A stretch of 64,000 nucleotides of DNA. Source: Mycobacterium paragordonae. Its GTDB lineage: Bacteria; Actinomycetota; Actinomycetes; Mycobacteriales; Mycobacteriaceae. The notes under the pieces were generated by a model. The model was not told the DNA's origin. It searched no databases and saw only the letters and a list, made by a program, of their open reading frames with translations. The stretch is from the NCBI RefSeq assembly GCF_003614435.1, contig NZ_CP025546.1, positions 4,030,001-4,094,000 on the forward strand, written 5' to 3'. Shown here in pieces: positions 16,722 to 27,173 of the stretch (its first letter is position 1; each line of letters starts with the position of its first letter). A program made the translations under genes and the position numbers.

Positions 16722-19699
16722 CTTCCGAACACCTTGCGCACCACAGCTTTTGCCCGCCTTGTCACCCGTAGATAGTTGTCCAGGAATTCCCCACCGTCGT
16801 CGTTGTGCCAGCCCGCCGCGACCGCGACCGCGTTGAGTTGACGCCCCGGCCCCGGCAGCTGATCGGTCGGCTTTCCGCGGACCAGCACCAGGGCATTGCG
16901 GGCGCGGGTCGCCGTCAGCCACGCCTGACGCAGCAGGTCGACCTCTTCCTGGTCGGCCAGGCCGTATTCGGCGATGACATCCAGGGATTGCAGCGTCGAG
17001 GTGTTGTGCAGGGCCTGGATCTCGTGCGCGTGCCGCAGCTGCAGCAACTGCACCGTCCACTCGATGTCGGCCAGTCCCCCGCGGCCGAGCTTGGTGTGGG
17101 TGTTGGGGTCGGCGCCGCGCGGCAGCCGCTCGGACTCGATGCGCGCCTTGATGCGGCGGATCTCGTGGACGGCTTCGGCCGAGACGCCGTCGGGCGGGTA
17201 GCGCGTCTTGTCGACCATCAGCAGGAACCGCTGACCCAGTTCAAGGTCACCGGCCACCGCGTGCGCGCGCAGCAGCGCCTGAATCTCCCACGGCTGTGCC
17301 CACTGCGCGTAGTACGCCTCGTAAGAGGCCAGGGTGCGGACCAGCGGACCGTTGCGCCCCTCAGGGCGCAGATTGGCGTCGACCTCCAGCGGCGGATCCA
17401 CGCTGGGCTGTCCCAGCTGTTTGCGGACCTGCTCGGCGATGGTGTTGGCCCACTTCACCGCCTGGGCGTCGGTGGCGCCGTTGGCGGTCTCGCAGACGTA
17501 CATCACGTCCGCATCCGAGCCGTAACCCAGCTCGGCACCGCCGAGGCGGCCCATCCCGATCACCGCGATCACCGCCGGAGCGCGGCCGTCCTCGGGAAGA
17601 TTGGCCCGGATCGTCGCGTCCAGCGCGGCCTGCAGCACGGCCACCCAGATCGAGGTGAGCGCCGCGCACACGTCGGTCACTTCGAGCATGCCCAGCAGGT
17701 CAGCGGATCCGACGCGGGCCAGCTCGCGTCGGCGCAGGGTACGGGCCGCAGCGATGGCCCGGGCGGGTTCGGCGTGGCGGCCGGCCGAAGCAACCAACGC
17801 CCGCGCGACCGCAGTCGGTTCGGCCTCCAGGAGCATGGGCCCGCTCGGGCGGTCACCGTAGTTCTGGATGACTTCGGGTGCGCGCAGCAGCAGGTCCGGC
17901 ACATAGGCCGAGGTGCCCAGCACGTGCATGAGGCGCTTGCCCACGGTGGGCTTGTCGCGCAGCGTCGCCAGATACCAGCTCTGCGAGGACAGCGCCTCAC
18001 TGAGGCGGCGGTATGCCAGCAAGCCGGTGTCCGGGTCGGGGGCGTAGGACAGCCAGTCCAGCAACCGCGGCAGCAACACCGACTGAACCCGACCGCGCCG
18101 GCCGCTCAGATTCACCAGCGCCGCCATATGCTTCAGCGCCGTCTGCGGACCCTCGTAACCCAGCGCCGCCAGCTGACGTTCGGCGGCCTCGGCCGTCATG
18201 CGACCGCCGACGATCTCCAGCCCGGCGTGGCCGACCGACTCCAGCAGCGGCTGGTAGAACAGCTTGGCGTGCAATCGGGATACCCGGACGTTCTGGTGCT
18301 TGAGCTCCTCGCGCAACACACCGGCGGCGTCGTGGCGGCCGTCGGGCCGGATGTGCGCGGCGCGCGCCAGCCAGCGCACCGCCTCCTCGTCGTCGGGCTC
18401 AGGCAGCAGGTGGGTGCGCTTGAGGCGCTGCAGCTGCAGTCGGTGTTCGAGCAGACGCAGGAACTCGTAGGAGGCGATCATGTTCGCCGCGTCCTCGCGC
18501 CCGATGTAACCGCCCTCGCCCAACGCGGCCAGCGCGTCGACCGTGGACGCGACATGCAGTGACTCGTCCCCGCGCCCGTGCACCAGCTGCAGCAGCTGGG
18601 CGGCGAACTCCACATCGCGCAGCCCGCCGCTGCCGAGTTTGAGCTCGCGGCCGCGGATGTCGGCGGGCACCAGCTGCTCCACCCGCCGCCGCATCGCCTG
18701 CACCTCGGGGACGAAATCCTCGCGCTCGCACGCCGTCCACACCATCGGCGTCAGGGCCTCGAGGTAGCGCCGGCCCAGTTCGGCGTCGCCGACGGCGGCG
18801 CGCGCCTTCATCAGCGCCTGGAACTCCCACGTTTTCGCCCAGCGCTGGTAGTAGGCGACGTGCGATTCGAGCGTGCGGACCAGTTCGCCGTGGCGGCCTT
18901 CCGGGCGCAGCGCGGCGTCCACCTCGAAGAACGCCGACGACGCCAGCCGCATCATCTCGCTGGCCACCCTGGTGGTGATCGCGTCGGCGCGCTCGCCGAC
19001 GAAGATCACGTCGACGTCGCTGACGTAGTTCAGTTCGCGCGCACCACATTTGCCCATCGCGATCACGGCCAGCCGCGGCGGGGTGCGATCGCCGCACACC
19101 GACTCCTCGGCCACCCGCAAAGCCGCCGCCAGCGCGGCGTCCGCGGTGTCGGCGAGCTGGGCCGCGACCGTGACGAACGGCAGCACCGGCTCGTCCTCGA
19201 CCGTCGGGGCCAGATCGAGTGCGGCCAGCACCAGCAACTGGTCGCGGTACACCGCACGCAGCTGGTGCACGATCGTGCCGGGAGCCCCCGAGCATTCCTC
19301 GACACAGCGCAGGAATGTCTGCTGCAGCTGCTCGCGGGTAGGCAGTTTGACCTTGCCCCGCAGCAACTTCCAGGAGTGGGGATTGGCGATCAGGTGATCG
19401 CCCAGCGTCAGGGAGGAGCCCAGCACGGCGAACAGCCGCCCGCGCAGGCTGCGTTCGTTGAGCAGCGCGACGTTCAGTTCGTCCCACCCGGTGTCCGGGT
19501 TCTCGGACAGCCGGACCAGCGCACGCAGGGCGGCGTCGGCATCCGGCGCGCGCGACAGCGACCAGAGCAGGTCGACGTGCGCCTGGTCGTCGTGCTGATC
19601 CCAGCCCAGCTGTGCCAGCCGGTCGCCGGCGGGGGGATCCATCAAGCCGAGCCGGCCCACGCTGGGCAACTTGGGTCGCTGCGTCGCGGGCTTGGTCAT
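16718..19699 (-). CDS. glnE: Glutamine synthetase adenylyltransferase/deadenylase
   Basis: 993 residues. It adds AMP to the glutamine synthetase tyrosine (Tyr406 of GlnA1 here) or removes it according to nitrogen status. Two nucleotidyltransferase domains are visible: the N-terminal (deadenylylating) one with [13 protein letters not shown] near residue 226, and the C-terminal (adenylylating) one with [13 protein letters not shown] near residue 728; both keep the paired aspartates. DLRPEGR-like motifs ([36 protein letters not shown]) repeat in each half. The start [19 protein letters not shown] matches the mycobacterial N-terminus. It lies directly downstream of glnA2 on the same strand. Confidence 0.98.
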   Translation of the reverse strand: MTKPATQRPKLPSVGRLGLMDPPAGDRLAQLGWDQHDDQAHVDLLWSLSRAPDADAALRALVRLSENPDTGWDELNVALLNERSLRGRLFAVLGSSLTLGDHLIANPHSWKLLRGKVKLPTREQLQQTFLRCVEECSGAPGTIVHQLRAVYRDQLLVLAALDLAPTVEDEPVLPFVTVAAQLADTADAALAAALRVAEESVCGDRTPPRLAVIAMGKCGARELNYVSDVDVIFVGERADAITTRVASEMMRLASSAFFEVDAALRPEGRHGELVRTLESHVAYYQRWAKTWEFQALMKARAAVGDAELGRRYLEALTPMVWTACEREDFVPEVQAMRRRVEQLVPADIRGRELKLGSGGLRDVEFAAQLLQLVHGRGDESLHVASTVDALAALGEGGYIGREDAANMIASYEFLRLLEHRLQLQRLKRTHLLPEPDDEEAVRWLARAAHIRPDGRHDAAGVLREELKHQNVRVSRLHAKLFYQPLLESVGHAGLEIVGGRMTAEAAERQLAALGYEGPQTALKHMAALVNLSGRRGRVQSVLLPRLLDWLSYAPDPDTGLLAYRRLSEALSSQSWYLATLRDKPTVGKRLMHVLGTSAYVPDLLLRAPEVIQNYGDRPSGPMLLEAEPTAVARALVASAGRHAEPARAIAAARTLRRRELARVGSADLLGMLEVTDVCAALTSIWVAVLQAALDATIRANLPEDGRAPAVIAVIGMGRLGGAELGYGSDADVMYVCETANGATDAQAVKWANTIAEQVRKQLGQPSVDPPLEVDANLRPEGRNGPLVRTLASYEAYYAQWAQPWEIQALLRAHAVAGDLELGQRFLLMVDKTRYPPDGVSAEAVHEIRRIKARIESERLPRGADPNTHTKLGRGGLADIEWTVQLLQLRHAHEIQALHNTSTLQSLDVIAEYGLADQEEVDLLRQAWLTATRARNALVLVRGKPTDQLPGPGRQLNAVAVAAGWHNDDGGEFLDNYLRVTRRAKAVVRKVFGS

Positions 19700-19797
19700 G
19701 ACGTGCGCCTACGGCAACGCATCGCGAAGCGATGAGACAGAGAGGCGGCCACGATACTGACGGTAGCGCAACCGGTCCGGCGCGCTGGCCGCCCGGG

Positions 19798-21138
19798 CTA
19801 CAGCGACAGGTAGGAGCGCAGCTCGAACGGCGTCACGTTGCTGCGGTAGTTCTCCCACTCGGTGCGCTTATTGCGCAGGAAGAAGTCAAAGACGTGCTCT
19901 CCCAACGCCTCCGCGACCAGCTCCGAAGCCTCCATGGCGCGCAGCGCGTTGTCGAGACTCGACGGCAATTCGCGGTAGCCCATGGTGCGGCGTTCCTCGG
20001 GCGTCAGGTCCCAGACGTTGTCCTCGGCCTGCGGACCCAGCACGTAGCCCTTCTCCACACCGCGCAGTCCGGCGGCCAGCAGCACCGCGAAGGTCAGATA
20101 GGGGTTGCAGGCCGAGTCAGGGCTGCGCACCTCGATCCGCCGCGAGGACGTCTTGTGCGGGGTGTACATCGGCACCCGGACCAGAGCCGAGCGGTTGGCC
20201 GCGCCCCAGGACGCGGCGGTGGGCGCCTCGCCGCCGTGGACGAGCCGCTTGTAGGAGTTCACCCACTGGTTGGTGACGGCGCTGATCTCCGACGCGTGCT
20301 CGAGGATCCCGGCGATGAAGGACTTGCCGACGTCGGACAGCTGCAACGGGTCGTCGTCACTGTGGAAGGCATTGACGTCGCCTTCGAACAGGCTCATGTG
20401 GGTGTGCATCGCCGAACCAGCGTGCTGGCCGAAGGGCTTGGGCATGAACGTCGCCCGCACACCCTCTTCCAGCGCAACCTCTTTCATGATGTACCGGAAG
20501 GTCATCACGTTGTCGGCCATCGACAGCGCGTCGGCGAACCGCAGGTCGATCTCCTGCTGTCCGGGTGCCCCCTCGTGGTGGCTGAACTCCACCGAGATGC
20601 CCATGAATTCCAGCGCCTCGATGGCGTGGCGACGGAACTTCGACGCGGACTCGTGCACCGCCTGGTCGAAGTAGCCGGCGTTGTCGATCGGAACGGGCTC
20701 GGTGCCGTCCTCGGCGCCGGGCTTGATTAGGAAGAACTCGATCTCGGGGTGCACGTAGCAGGAGAAGCCGAGGTCGTTGGCCTTCTGCAGTTGGCGCCGC
20801 AGCACGTGCCGAGGGTCTGCCCAGGACGGTGAACCGTCGGGCATGGTGATGTCGCAGAACATCCGCGCGGAGTGGTGGTGGCCGGCCCTGGTGGCCCAGG
20901 GCAGCACCTGGAAGGTCGACGGGTCAGGGTGTGCGACGGTGTCGGACTCCGAAACCCGCGCGAAGCCCTCGATGGACGACCCGTCGAAGCCGATGCCCTC
21001 CTCGAATGCGCCCTCGAGTTCAGCCGGCGCTATCGCGACGGACTTGAGGAACCCGAGCACATCCGTGAACCACAGCCGGACGAAACGGATGTCGCGCTCT
21101 TCCAGCGTGCGGAGGACGAATTCCTTCTGCCGATCCAT
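19798..21138 (-). CDS. glnA2: Glutamine synthetase type I-alpha GlnA2
   Basis: 446 residues. GS-I motifs: IGFDGSSIEGFARV, PEIEFFLIKPG, HHEGAPGQQEID, the ATP-loop GSAMHTHMSLFEGD, and NRSALVRVPMY. The segment equivalent to the adenylylation loop reads VWDLTPEERRTMG with no Tyr at the modified position, so GlnE should not act on it. GlnA2 is one of the non-essential GS paralogues of M. tuberculosis. The 98 bp to glnE contain no obvious terminator, so the pair may be co-transcribed. A GlnR-like palindrome lies just upstream. Confidence 0.97.
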   Translation of the reverse strand: MDRQKEFVLRTLEERDIRFVRLWFTDVLGFLKSVAIAPAELEGAFEEGIGFDGSSIEGFARVSESDTVAHPDPSTFQVLPWATRAGHHHSARMFCDITMPDGSPSWADPRHVLRRQLQKANDLGFSCYVHPEIEFFLIKPGAEDGTEPVPIDNAGYFDQAVHESASKFRRHAIEALEFMGISVEFSHHEGAPGQQEIDLRFADALSMADNVMTFRYIMKEVALEEGVRATFMPKPFGQHAGSAMHTHMSLFEGDVNAFHSDDDPLQLSDVGKSFIAGILEHASEISAVTNQWVNSYKRLVHGGEAPTAASWGAANRSALVRVPMYTPHKTSSRRIEVRSPDSACNPYLTFAVLLAAGLRGVEKGYVLGPQAEDNVWDLTPEERRTMGYRELPSSLDNALRAMEASELVAEALGEHVFDFFLRNKRTEWENYRSNVTPFELRSYLSL

Positions 21139-21160
21139 ACCCGCACACTAGGCACGCTCT

Positions 21161-21176
21161 GTTAAATCCGTGTTAC
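21161..21176 (-). promoter_or_regulatory. GlnR-like box near the glnA2 start
   Basis: On the minus strand it reads GTAAC-ACGGAT-TTAAC, matching the AC-n9-AC GlnR pattern. It is only 22 bp from the glnA2 start codon, which is close for an activator unless transcription starts near the ATG or the site represses. Tentative. Confidence 0.35.
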
Positions 21177-21215
21177 CGATGTTTGCCAGGCTTGGGCCAG
21201 ACACGTTGCGAATGC

Positions 21216-22772
21216 TCAGGCCTGACACCGCAGGTTCGGCGGCGGCAGGGTGAGATCGACGAAGTAGCGCACGATCGCGGTATCCACGCACTGGTTGCCG
21301 TCGAACGTCACGGTGTGCTGGGTGCCGTCGAACGAGACCAGGGAGCCGCCCAACTGCCGGGCCAGTTCCACCCCGGCCTGGTACGGCGTGGCCGGATCGT
21401 GGGTGGTGGAGACCACGACGACCTTGCCCGGCGGGGCGGGTGCGGCGGCATGCGGTGCGGAGGTCGGCGGCACCGGCCACAGCGCGCAGATGTCGCGCGG
21501 GGCCGCGCCGGTGAACTGCCCGTAGCTCAGGAACGGGGCGACCTGACGGATCCGCTGATCGGCGGAAACCCAGGACGCCGCATCCGTCGGCGTCGGCGCG
21601 TCGACACATCGGATCGCGTTGAACGCATCCTGGCCGTTGTCGTAGTGGCCCTGTTTGTCGCGCCCGTTGTAGTCGTCGGCCAGCAGCAGCAGGTCGCCCG
21701 CATCGGTTCCGCGCTGCAGGCCCAGCAGTCCGCTGGTCAGGTATTTCCAGTGCTGCGGCGTGTACAGCGCGTTGATGGTGCCGGTGGTCGCGTCGGCGTA
21801 GCTCAGACCGCGCGGGTCGGCCGTCTTGCCCGGCCGGGTCGCGAGCGGGTCGATCAGGGCGTGGTAGCGAGCGATCCACTGAGCCGGGTCGACGCCCAGT
21901 GGGCACGCCGTCGACTTGGCGCAGTCGGCCGCGTAGTCGTTGAAAGCCGTTTGGAAACCGGCCATCTGGTTGACCGTCTCGTCGATCGGACCGATCGTCG
22001 GGTCGATGGCACCGTCGAGCACCATGGCCCGCACGTGCGGGGCGAACCGCTCGATGTAGGCGGTTCCCAGCTCGGTGCCGTAGCTGTATCCGAGGTAGTT
22101 GATCTGCTCATCGCCCAGTGCCTGGCGGATCATGTCCATGTCGCGCGCGGCCGACGCGGTGCCGGTATTGGCCAGGAACGGCAGTCCCATCCGGTCGGCG
22201 CAGTGCTGAGCCAACTCGCGGTACACCTGCTCGATGTGGGCGACCCCGGTCGGGCTGTAGTCGACCATCGGGTCACGCCGGTAGGCATCGAACTCCGCGT
22301 CCGAGCGGCACCGCAGAGCCGGTGTCGAATGTCCCACCCCCCGCGGGTCGAATCCCACCAGATCGAAGTGCTGGCTGATCTCGGAGTTCTTGAGATCGGG
22401 GGCCATCCCGGCCACCATGTCGACGGCCGATGCCCCTGGCCCGCCTGGATTGACCAACAGCGAGCCGATCCGCTGACCGGTCGCCGGAACGCGGATCACC
22501 GCCAACTTCGCTTGTGCCCCAGTGGGTTTGTCGTAATCGATGGGTACCGACACCGTCGTGCAGCGGGCGGTGGGTATGTCGGCGGTGTCGCTGACGAAGC
22601 CGTTGCAGGGAACCCAGCTCTGTGGCGTCGCGACCGACGCCGCGGGGACCTGGGTCTGACCGGTGCCGGTGTCGGGTTCGGGGGTCGCGGCGGCGAGCGG
22701 GAGTGCCGCCGACTGCAGGAGCACCAGACCCGACGACAACAGCGCCGAGCTCACCAGTCTCAGGCGCAACAT
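21216..22772 (-). CDS. Exported Hip1-family alpha/beta hydrolase (Rv2223c-like)
   Basis: 518 residues with an N-terminal signal peptide (LRLVSSALLSSGLVLLQSAALPLAAA), so secreted. Landmarks of the tripeptidyl-peptidase-like S33 family: NPGGPGASAVDM, FDLVGFDPRGVGHSTP, the nucleophile YLGYSYGTELG, the acid in STTHDPATPY, and the base in DGTQHTVTF. It is a diverged tandem paralogue of the downstream-numbered Rv2224c/Hip1-like gene, 176 bp away on the same strand. Peptidase or esterase activity is expected; the substrate is unknown. Confidence 0.94.
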   Translation of the reverse strand: MLRLRLVSSALLSSGLVLLQSAALPLAAATPEPDTGTGQTQVPAASVATPQSWVPCNGFVSDTADIPTARCTTVSVPIDYDKPTGAQAKLAVIRVPATGQRIGSLLVNPGGPGASAVDMVAGMAPDLKNSEISQHFDLVGFDPRGVGHSTPALRCRSDAEFDAYRRDPMVDYSPTGVAHIEQVYRELAQHCADRMGLPFLANTGTASAARDMDMIRQALGDEQINYLGYSYGTELGTAYIERFAPHVRAMVLDGAIDPTIGPIDETVNQMAGFQTAFNDYAADCAKSTACPLGVDPAQWIARYHALIDPLATRPGKTADPRGLSYADATTGTINALYTPQHWKYLTSGLLGLQRGTDAGDLLLLADDYNGRDKQGHYDNGQDAFNAIRCVDAPTPTDAASWVSADQRIRQVAPFLSYGQFTGAAPRDICALWPVPPTSAPHAAAPAPPGKVVVVSTTHDPATPYQAGVELARQLGGSLVSFDGTQHTVTFDGNQCVDTAIVRYFVDLTLPPPNLRCQA

Positions 22773-22948
22773 GGCGGAAATCGTCTCACTTCAAATTGCG
22801 CGGTTGGACGCGGAACGATTACGCCTTGGTCACTAATCGATACGGACGGCGCGTCGTGCCGGGTGTCGATCTCCATGCCTGTTGCGCCGAGCGTGAATCT
22901 CCCGACCGGACACGCCGAAGCGCTGTCGCCGAATTCGCACTCGGCCGA

Positions 22949-24508
22949 TCAGCAGGTTGCGCCGCTGGGCGGCGTGGTCCCGTTGATCAGATAGGACGTG
23001 ATGTAGTCGTCGACGCAGTTGTCGCCCTGGAAGACCACCGTGTGCTGGGTTCCGTTGTAGGTCAACAGCGAACCCTTGAGCTGATTGGCCAGGTCGACGC
23101 CGGCCTGATAGGGCGTGGCCGGGTCGTGGGTGGTCGAGACGACGATCATCGGCGCCAGCCCGGGCGCGGAGACGACGTGCGGCCGGCTGGTCGGCGGCAC
23201 CGGCCAGAACGCGCAGGTGCCCAGTGGGGCGTCGCCGGTGAACTTGCCGTAGCTCATGAACGGCGCCAACTCACGGGACCGGCGATCTTCGTCGATGATC
23301 TTGGCGCGGTCGGTGATCGGTGGCTGGTCAACACAGTTGATCGCCACGCGGGCGTCGGTCGAGTTGTTGTAGTGGCCCTTGGAATCGCGGCGCATGTACA
23401 TGTCGGCCAGCGCGAGCATGGTGTCGCCGCGATGCTCGTCGGCCAGTTCTTTGAGGCCGTCGGTCAGGTGGTGCCAGAGGTTGGGTGAGTACAGCGCCAT
23501 GATGGTGCCGACGATGGCGTCGCTGTAGCTCAGACCGCGCGGATCTTTGGTCTTCGCCGGCCTGCTCACGGCCAGGTTGTCCGGGTCGACCAGCGGGTCG
23601 ACCAGGTTGTGGTAGACCTCGACGGCTTTGTTCGGGTCGTTGCCCAGCGGGCAGCTCGAGTCCTTGGCGCAGTCGGCGGCGTAGTCGTTGAACGCGTCTT
23701 GAAATCCCTTGGCCTGCCGCAGGTCTGCTTCGATCGGGTCGGCGTTGGGGTCCACCGCACCGTCCAGGATCATCGACCGCACGTTCTGCGGGAACGCTTC
23801 GGCGTAGGCCGATCCGATGCGGGTTCCGTAGGAGTAGCCGAGGTAGGTCAGTTTCGCGTCACCCAGGGCCTTGCGGATGGTGTCCAAGTCCTTTGCGACG
23901 CTGACGGTTCCCACATTGGCCAGGAAATTCTTACCCACCTTGTCCACGCAGCGCTGCACGAACTGCTTGGTCTCGTTCTCCATCCGCGCCACGCCCGCCT
24001 GGCTGTAGTCGACCTGAGGCTCGGCGCGCAGGCGGTCGTTGTCGGCGTCGGAGTTGCACCAGATCGCGGGTCGGGAGCTGGACACACCGCGCGGGTCGAA
24101 CCCGACCAGGTCGAACCTTTCGTGCACCCGCTTGGGCAGGCTCTGGAACACACCGAGCGCGGCCTCGATGCCGGACTCGCCGGGCCCGCCCGGGTTGATC
24201 ACCAGCGAGCCGATCTTCTCGCCGCTGGCCGGAAACCGGATCAACGCCAGCGACGCCACGTCGCCGTCGGGATGGTCGTAGTCGACCGGGACGGCGAGCT
24301 TGCCGCACATGGCATGGCCGGGGATCTTCGCGTTCGGATTGGAGCTGCGGCACGGTGTCCACACCACCGGCTGACCCAGGCGCGGCTCGGACATGTGCGC
24401 CTTACCGGCGACGACGCGCACGCACCCCGACAGGACCAGCACCACGGAAAACAGCGAGGTGCAGATCAGCAGCATGCGCGCGAACTTGTCGCGGCGAGAC
24501 AGGCACAT
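22949..24508 (-). CDS. hip1: Cell-wall serine hydrolase Hip1/CaeA (Rv2224c-like)
   Basis: 519 residues from ATG 24508; GTG 24535 is an alternative. No clear ribosome site is visible for either. The N-terminus RRDKFARMLL...VVLVLSGC carries a lipobox with Cys29, so it is a predicted lipoprotein. The catalytic Ser is in GYSYGT (Ser226 with this start, equivalent to Ser228 in M. tuberculosis Hip1), with Asp in TTHDPATPY and His in GTQHTVVF. M. tuberculosis Hip1 is a serine protease that cleaves GroEL2 and dampens macrophage responses. The strong overall match supports orthology. Confidence 0.94.
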   Translation of the reverse strand: MCLSRRDKFARMLLICTSLFSVVLVLSGCVRVVAGKAHMSEPRLGQPVVWTPCRSSNPNAKIPGHAMCGKLAVPVDYDHPDGDVASLALIRFPASGEKIGSLVINPGGPGESGIEAALGVFQSLPKRVHERFDLVGFDPRGVSSSRPAIWCNSDADNDRLRAEPQVDYSQAGVARMENETKQFVQRCVDKVGKNFLANVGTVSVAKDLDTIRKALGDAKLTYLGYSYGTRIGSAYAEAFPQNVRSMILDGAVDPNADPIEADLRQAKGFQDAFNDYAADCAKDSSCPLGNDPNKAVEVYHNLVDPLVDPDNLAVSRPAKTKDPRGLSYSDAIVGTIMALYSPNLWHHLTDGLKELADEHRGDTMLALADMYMRRDSKGHYNNSTDARVAINCVDQPPITDRAKIIDEDRRSRELAPFMSYGKFTGDAPLGTCAFWPVPPTSRPHVVSAPGLAPMIVVSTTHDPATPYQAGVDLANQLKGSLLTYNGTQHTVVFQGDNCVDDYITSYLINGTTPPSGATC

Positions 24509-24619
24509 GGCACCATATGCTGCCAGAGCCGACACAAGACGCAGGTTAGCGGCCGATTAGCACGTCGCGATCCGCGTCACAGCTGATGCACCGGCCCGAT
24601 GGCACGCGGTGTACGCCGG

Positions 24620-26011
24620 CTACCCGGTCGCGGTCAGCAGTTCCTCCATGACCACGCTGAACTCGTCGGCCATCTCCCACAGGTCCGGCACCAGCTCCGG
24701 GCATCCGATCAGCCCGATGTCCAGGCGGCCGTTCAACGACATCACCGTGATGTTGAGCCCCGAGCCGTGAAAGATCGGGCCCAGCGGATACATGGCCTTG
24801 ACCTCACACCCCAGCAGGTACAGCGGGACCTGCGGTCCCGGCACGTTGGAGACCACCAGATTGTGCACCGGCAGGGTTTCGGTCAGCCGGGTCATGGCGT
24901 AGACACGCATCGCGGCGCCGAACACCGCGGGCGCGGCGAATTGTGACCAGTCCTGCAGCAGCGTGGCACCGATGGCCGAACTATGTTGCTTGGCAACCGA
25001 ATTCGCCTCCGCAATGGCCTTCAGCCGGAGCACCGGGTCGGCGATCTCGGTGTGCAGGCTGGCGAACATCGCCGAGACCTGGTTGCGTCCGGAACGCGGC
25101 GACTTGCCGTGCACCGACACCGGTACCGACGCCACCAGCGACGTCGCCGGCAATACGTTGCGGTCGGCCAGGTACTGCCGCAGAACCCCGGATACCAGGG
25201 CCATCACCACGTCGTTGACCTTGATCCCGAAGTGGTCTTTGACGGTCTTGACGTCGTCGAGGTTCAAATCGGCGTAGGCGATGTTGCGACGGCCGCTGAC
25301 GGTGGCGTTGAACACCGTGCGCGGCGCTGCGAACGGGCGGGCCATGGTCAGCCCGTCGCGCGCCCGCTGCAAGGTGTCGAGCACCGAGTTGACGGTGTCG
25401 GGAACCACGTTGGCCAACTGCAGCGGCCTGGTGGCGAACCGGAGCAAGCCCCCCGCGGCAATCTGCCATTCGCTGGCGTCGCCCACGCCGCGCACCGCAT
25501 CCGGTGCGGGTGCGTCGGCCTCGGTGGTGCACAGCTGCGACATCAGGCTGGCGCCGGTTACCCCGTCCACGCCGGCGTGATGCACCTTGATCATCACCGC
25601 GAGGCGGCCGTCCCGGTGGCAGTCGGTGCCCGCCACGCCTTCGATCACCCACATCTCCCACAGGGGTCGCCGGCGGTCCAGCGGCAACGACGCGATGTGC
25701 CCGCAGATTTCCGAGAGTTCGGCACGCCCGCCCGGGGGCGGCAACCCGATGCGGTGCACATGGCGGTCCACGTCGAAGTTCTTGTCGTCCACCCAGACCG
25801 GATGGTCCAGGTTCAGCGGGCTGTCAGCAAGCTTCTCGCGAAACTCCGGCATCGCCGCCAGACGCACCGCCAAAGCGTCCCGTAGCCGGTCAAACGTGTA
25901 GCCGCCGGGCATCGTGGCGGTATCCAGCTCCAGGATCGAGCAAACGTGCATCGGCTGGGTATCGGTCTCCAGATACAGGAAGCTGGCGTCGAGCCCACTG
26001 AGCCGCTGCAT
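24620..26011 (-). CDS. Wax ester synthase/diacylglycerol acyltransferase (WS/DGAT)
   Basis: 463 residues from ATG 26011. The N-terminal [16 protein letters not shown] is typical of mycobacterial triacylglycerol synthases, and the active-site motif HHAGVDG is intact at His144-His145. Other family motifs: [50 protein letters not shown]. It joins acyl-CoA to diacylglycerol or fatty alcohols, making storage lipid. In-frame codons extend far upstream but run antisense to panB. In the M. tuberculosis order I recall no acyltransferase between hip1 and panB, so this is an extra gene. Divergent from panB (134 bp). Confidence 0.94.
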   Translation of the reverse strand: MQRLSGLDASFLYLETDTQPMHVCSILELDTATMPGGYTFDRLRDALAVRLAAMPEFREKLADSPLNLDHPVWVDDKNFDVDRHVHRIGLPPPGGRAELSEICGHIASLPLDRRRPLWEMWVIEGVAGTDCHRDGRLAVMIKVHHAGVDGVTGASLMSQLCTTEADAPAPDAVRGVGDASEWQIAAGGLLRFATRPLQLANVVPDTVNSVLDTLQRARDGLTMARPFAAPRTVFNATVSGRRNIAYADLNLDDVKTVKDHFGIKVNDVVMALVSGVLRQYLADRNVLPATSLVASVPVSVHGKSPRSGRNQVSAMFASLHTEIADPVLRLKAIAEANSVAKQHSSAIGATLLQDWSQFAAPAVFGAAMRVYAMTRLTETLPVHNLVVSNVPGPQVPLYLLGCEVKAMYPLGPIFHGSGLNITVMSLNGRLDIGLIGCPELVPDLWEMADEFSVVMEELLTATG

Positions 26012-26145
26012 CCGAGGATGGTATGTCCGTGGCGAACCACACGGTGCATCTGCCTGGACAAGATGGCAGACTGGGGAAGTCAGACGAACCCGGGGACCCC
26101 TGCTGTGGGCCACGAGGATCGACCCGACCATCACTGAGGACAATG

Positions 26146-26997
26146 ATGTCTGAGAACGTTTACGGTTCCAGCCCTGCCGCCGCTTCAGCCCCAGGCGCGC
26201 CACGACCCAAGATTCGCACCCATCACCTGCAGAAATGGAAGGCCGAAGGCCACAGATGGGGCATGCTGACGGCCTACGACTACTCGACCGCGCGGGTATT
26301 CGACGAAGCCGGCATTCCGGTGCTGCTGGTCGGTGACTCGGCGGCCAACGTCGTCTACGGCTACGACACCACGGTGCCGATCTCGATCGATGAGCTGATC
26401 CCGCTGGTCCGCGGCGTGGTGCGGGGCGCGCCGCACGCGCTGGTCGTCGCCGACCTGCCATTCGGCAGCTACGAAGCGGGGCCCTCGGCCGCGCTGGCCG
26501 CCGCCACCCGATTCATGAAGGAAGGTGGCGCCCACGCCGTCAAGCTGGAAGGCGGCGAGCGGGTCGCCGAGCAGATCGCCTGCCTGAGCGCGGCCGGTAT
26601 CCCGGTCATGGCGCACATCGGCTTCACCCCGCAGAGCGTCAACACCCTGGGCGGGTTCAAGGTTCAGGGGCGCGGTGACGCCGCCGAACAGACCATCGCC
26701 GACGCCATCGCCGTCGCCGAAGCCGGCGCATTCTCGGTGGTGATGGAGATGGTGCCGGCCGAACTGGCCACCCAGATCACCGGCAAGCTCACCATCCCGA
26801 CCATCGGGATCGGCGCCGGACCCAACTGTGACGGCCAGGTGCTGGTGTGGCAGGACATGGCCGGGATGAGCGGCGGCAAGTCCGCCCGTTTCGTCAAGCG
26901 ATTTGCCGACGTGGGTGCTGAATTAGGCCGTGCGGCAAGGCAATACGCCGAAGAAGTAGCCACCGGGGCGTTCCCGGCGGAAGAGCACTGCTTCTAG
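26146..26997 (+). CDS. panB: 3-methyl-2-oxobutanoate hydroxymethyltransferase
   Basis: 283 residues from the second of two adjacent ATGs (26143 and 26146); GAGGA at 26136-26140 favours 26146. First step of pantothenate synthesis: transfers a hydroxymethyl group from 5,10-methylene-THF to ketoisovalerate, feeding CoA and acyl-carrier-protein cofactor. Motifs: [33 protein letters not shown] (metal Asp), [23 protein letters not shown], and [10 protein letters not shown] with the catalytic Glu. The 3' end abuts a 56-bp tandem repeat. Confidence 0.98.
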   Translation: MSENVYGSSPAAASAPGAPRPKIRTHHLQKWKAEGHRWGMLTAYDYSTARVFDEAGIPVLLVGDSAANVVYGYDTTVPISIDELIPLVRGVVRGAPHALVVADLPFGSYEAGPSAALAAATRFMKEGGAHAVKLEGGERVAEQIACLSAAGIPVMAHIGFTPQSVNTLGGFKVQGRGDAAEQTIADAIAVAEAGAFSVVMEMVPAELATQITGKLTIPTIGIGAGPNCDGQVLVWQDMAGMSGGKSARFVKRFADVGAELGRAARQYAEEVATGAFPAEEHCF

Positions 26998-27000
26998 CGG

Positions 27001-27168
27001 CGATCGCAAGCGCGGCCAGGGCCGCGCGCTGCGGGTCGCCGCCGTCAATCCCGTGGCGATCGCAAGCGCGGCTTAGGCCGCGGGCTGCGGGTCGCCGCCG
27101 TCAATCCCGCGGCGATCGCAAGCGCGGCCAGGGCCGCGCGCTGCGGGTCGCCGCCATCAATCCCCGGG
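27001..27168. repeat. 56-bp tandem repeat, three copies (MIRU/VNTR-like)
   Basis: Copies begin at 27001, 27057 and 27113, each opening with CGATCGCAAGCGCGGC and ending about CCGCC(G/A)TCAATCCC. Copy 2 differs from copies 1 and 3 mainly in the centre (CTTAGGCCGCGG instead of CCAGGGCCGCGC). In copies 1 and 3 the centre GCGCGGCC-AG-GGCCGCGC is a self-complementary hairpin. The block starts 3 bases after the panB stop and ends 5 bases before the stop of the convergent next gene, so it may also act as a bidirectional terminator. Confidence 0.9.
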
Positions 27169-27173
27169 ACGAA

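Noticed and set aside
16722..17060. Longer N-terminus for the thioesterase
   Set aside because: It lies out of frame inside glnE and has no family similarity; the TTG overlapping the glnE stop fits better.
26012..26461. 150-residue N-terminal extension of the WS/DGAT gene
   Set aside because: It runs antisense through panB, is Arg/Pro/Ser-rich, and the canonical start [16 protein letters not shown] lies at 26011.
26998..27168. CRISPR array
   Set aside because: The units are contiguous with no unique spacers, so this is a plain tandem repeat.
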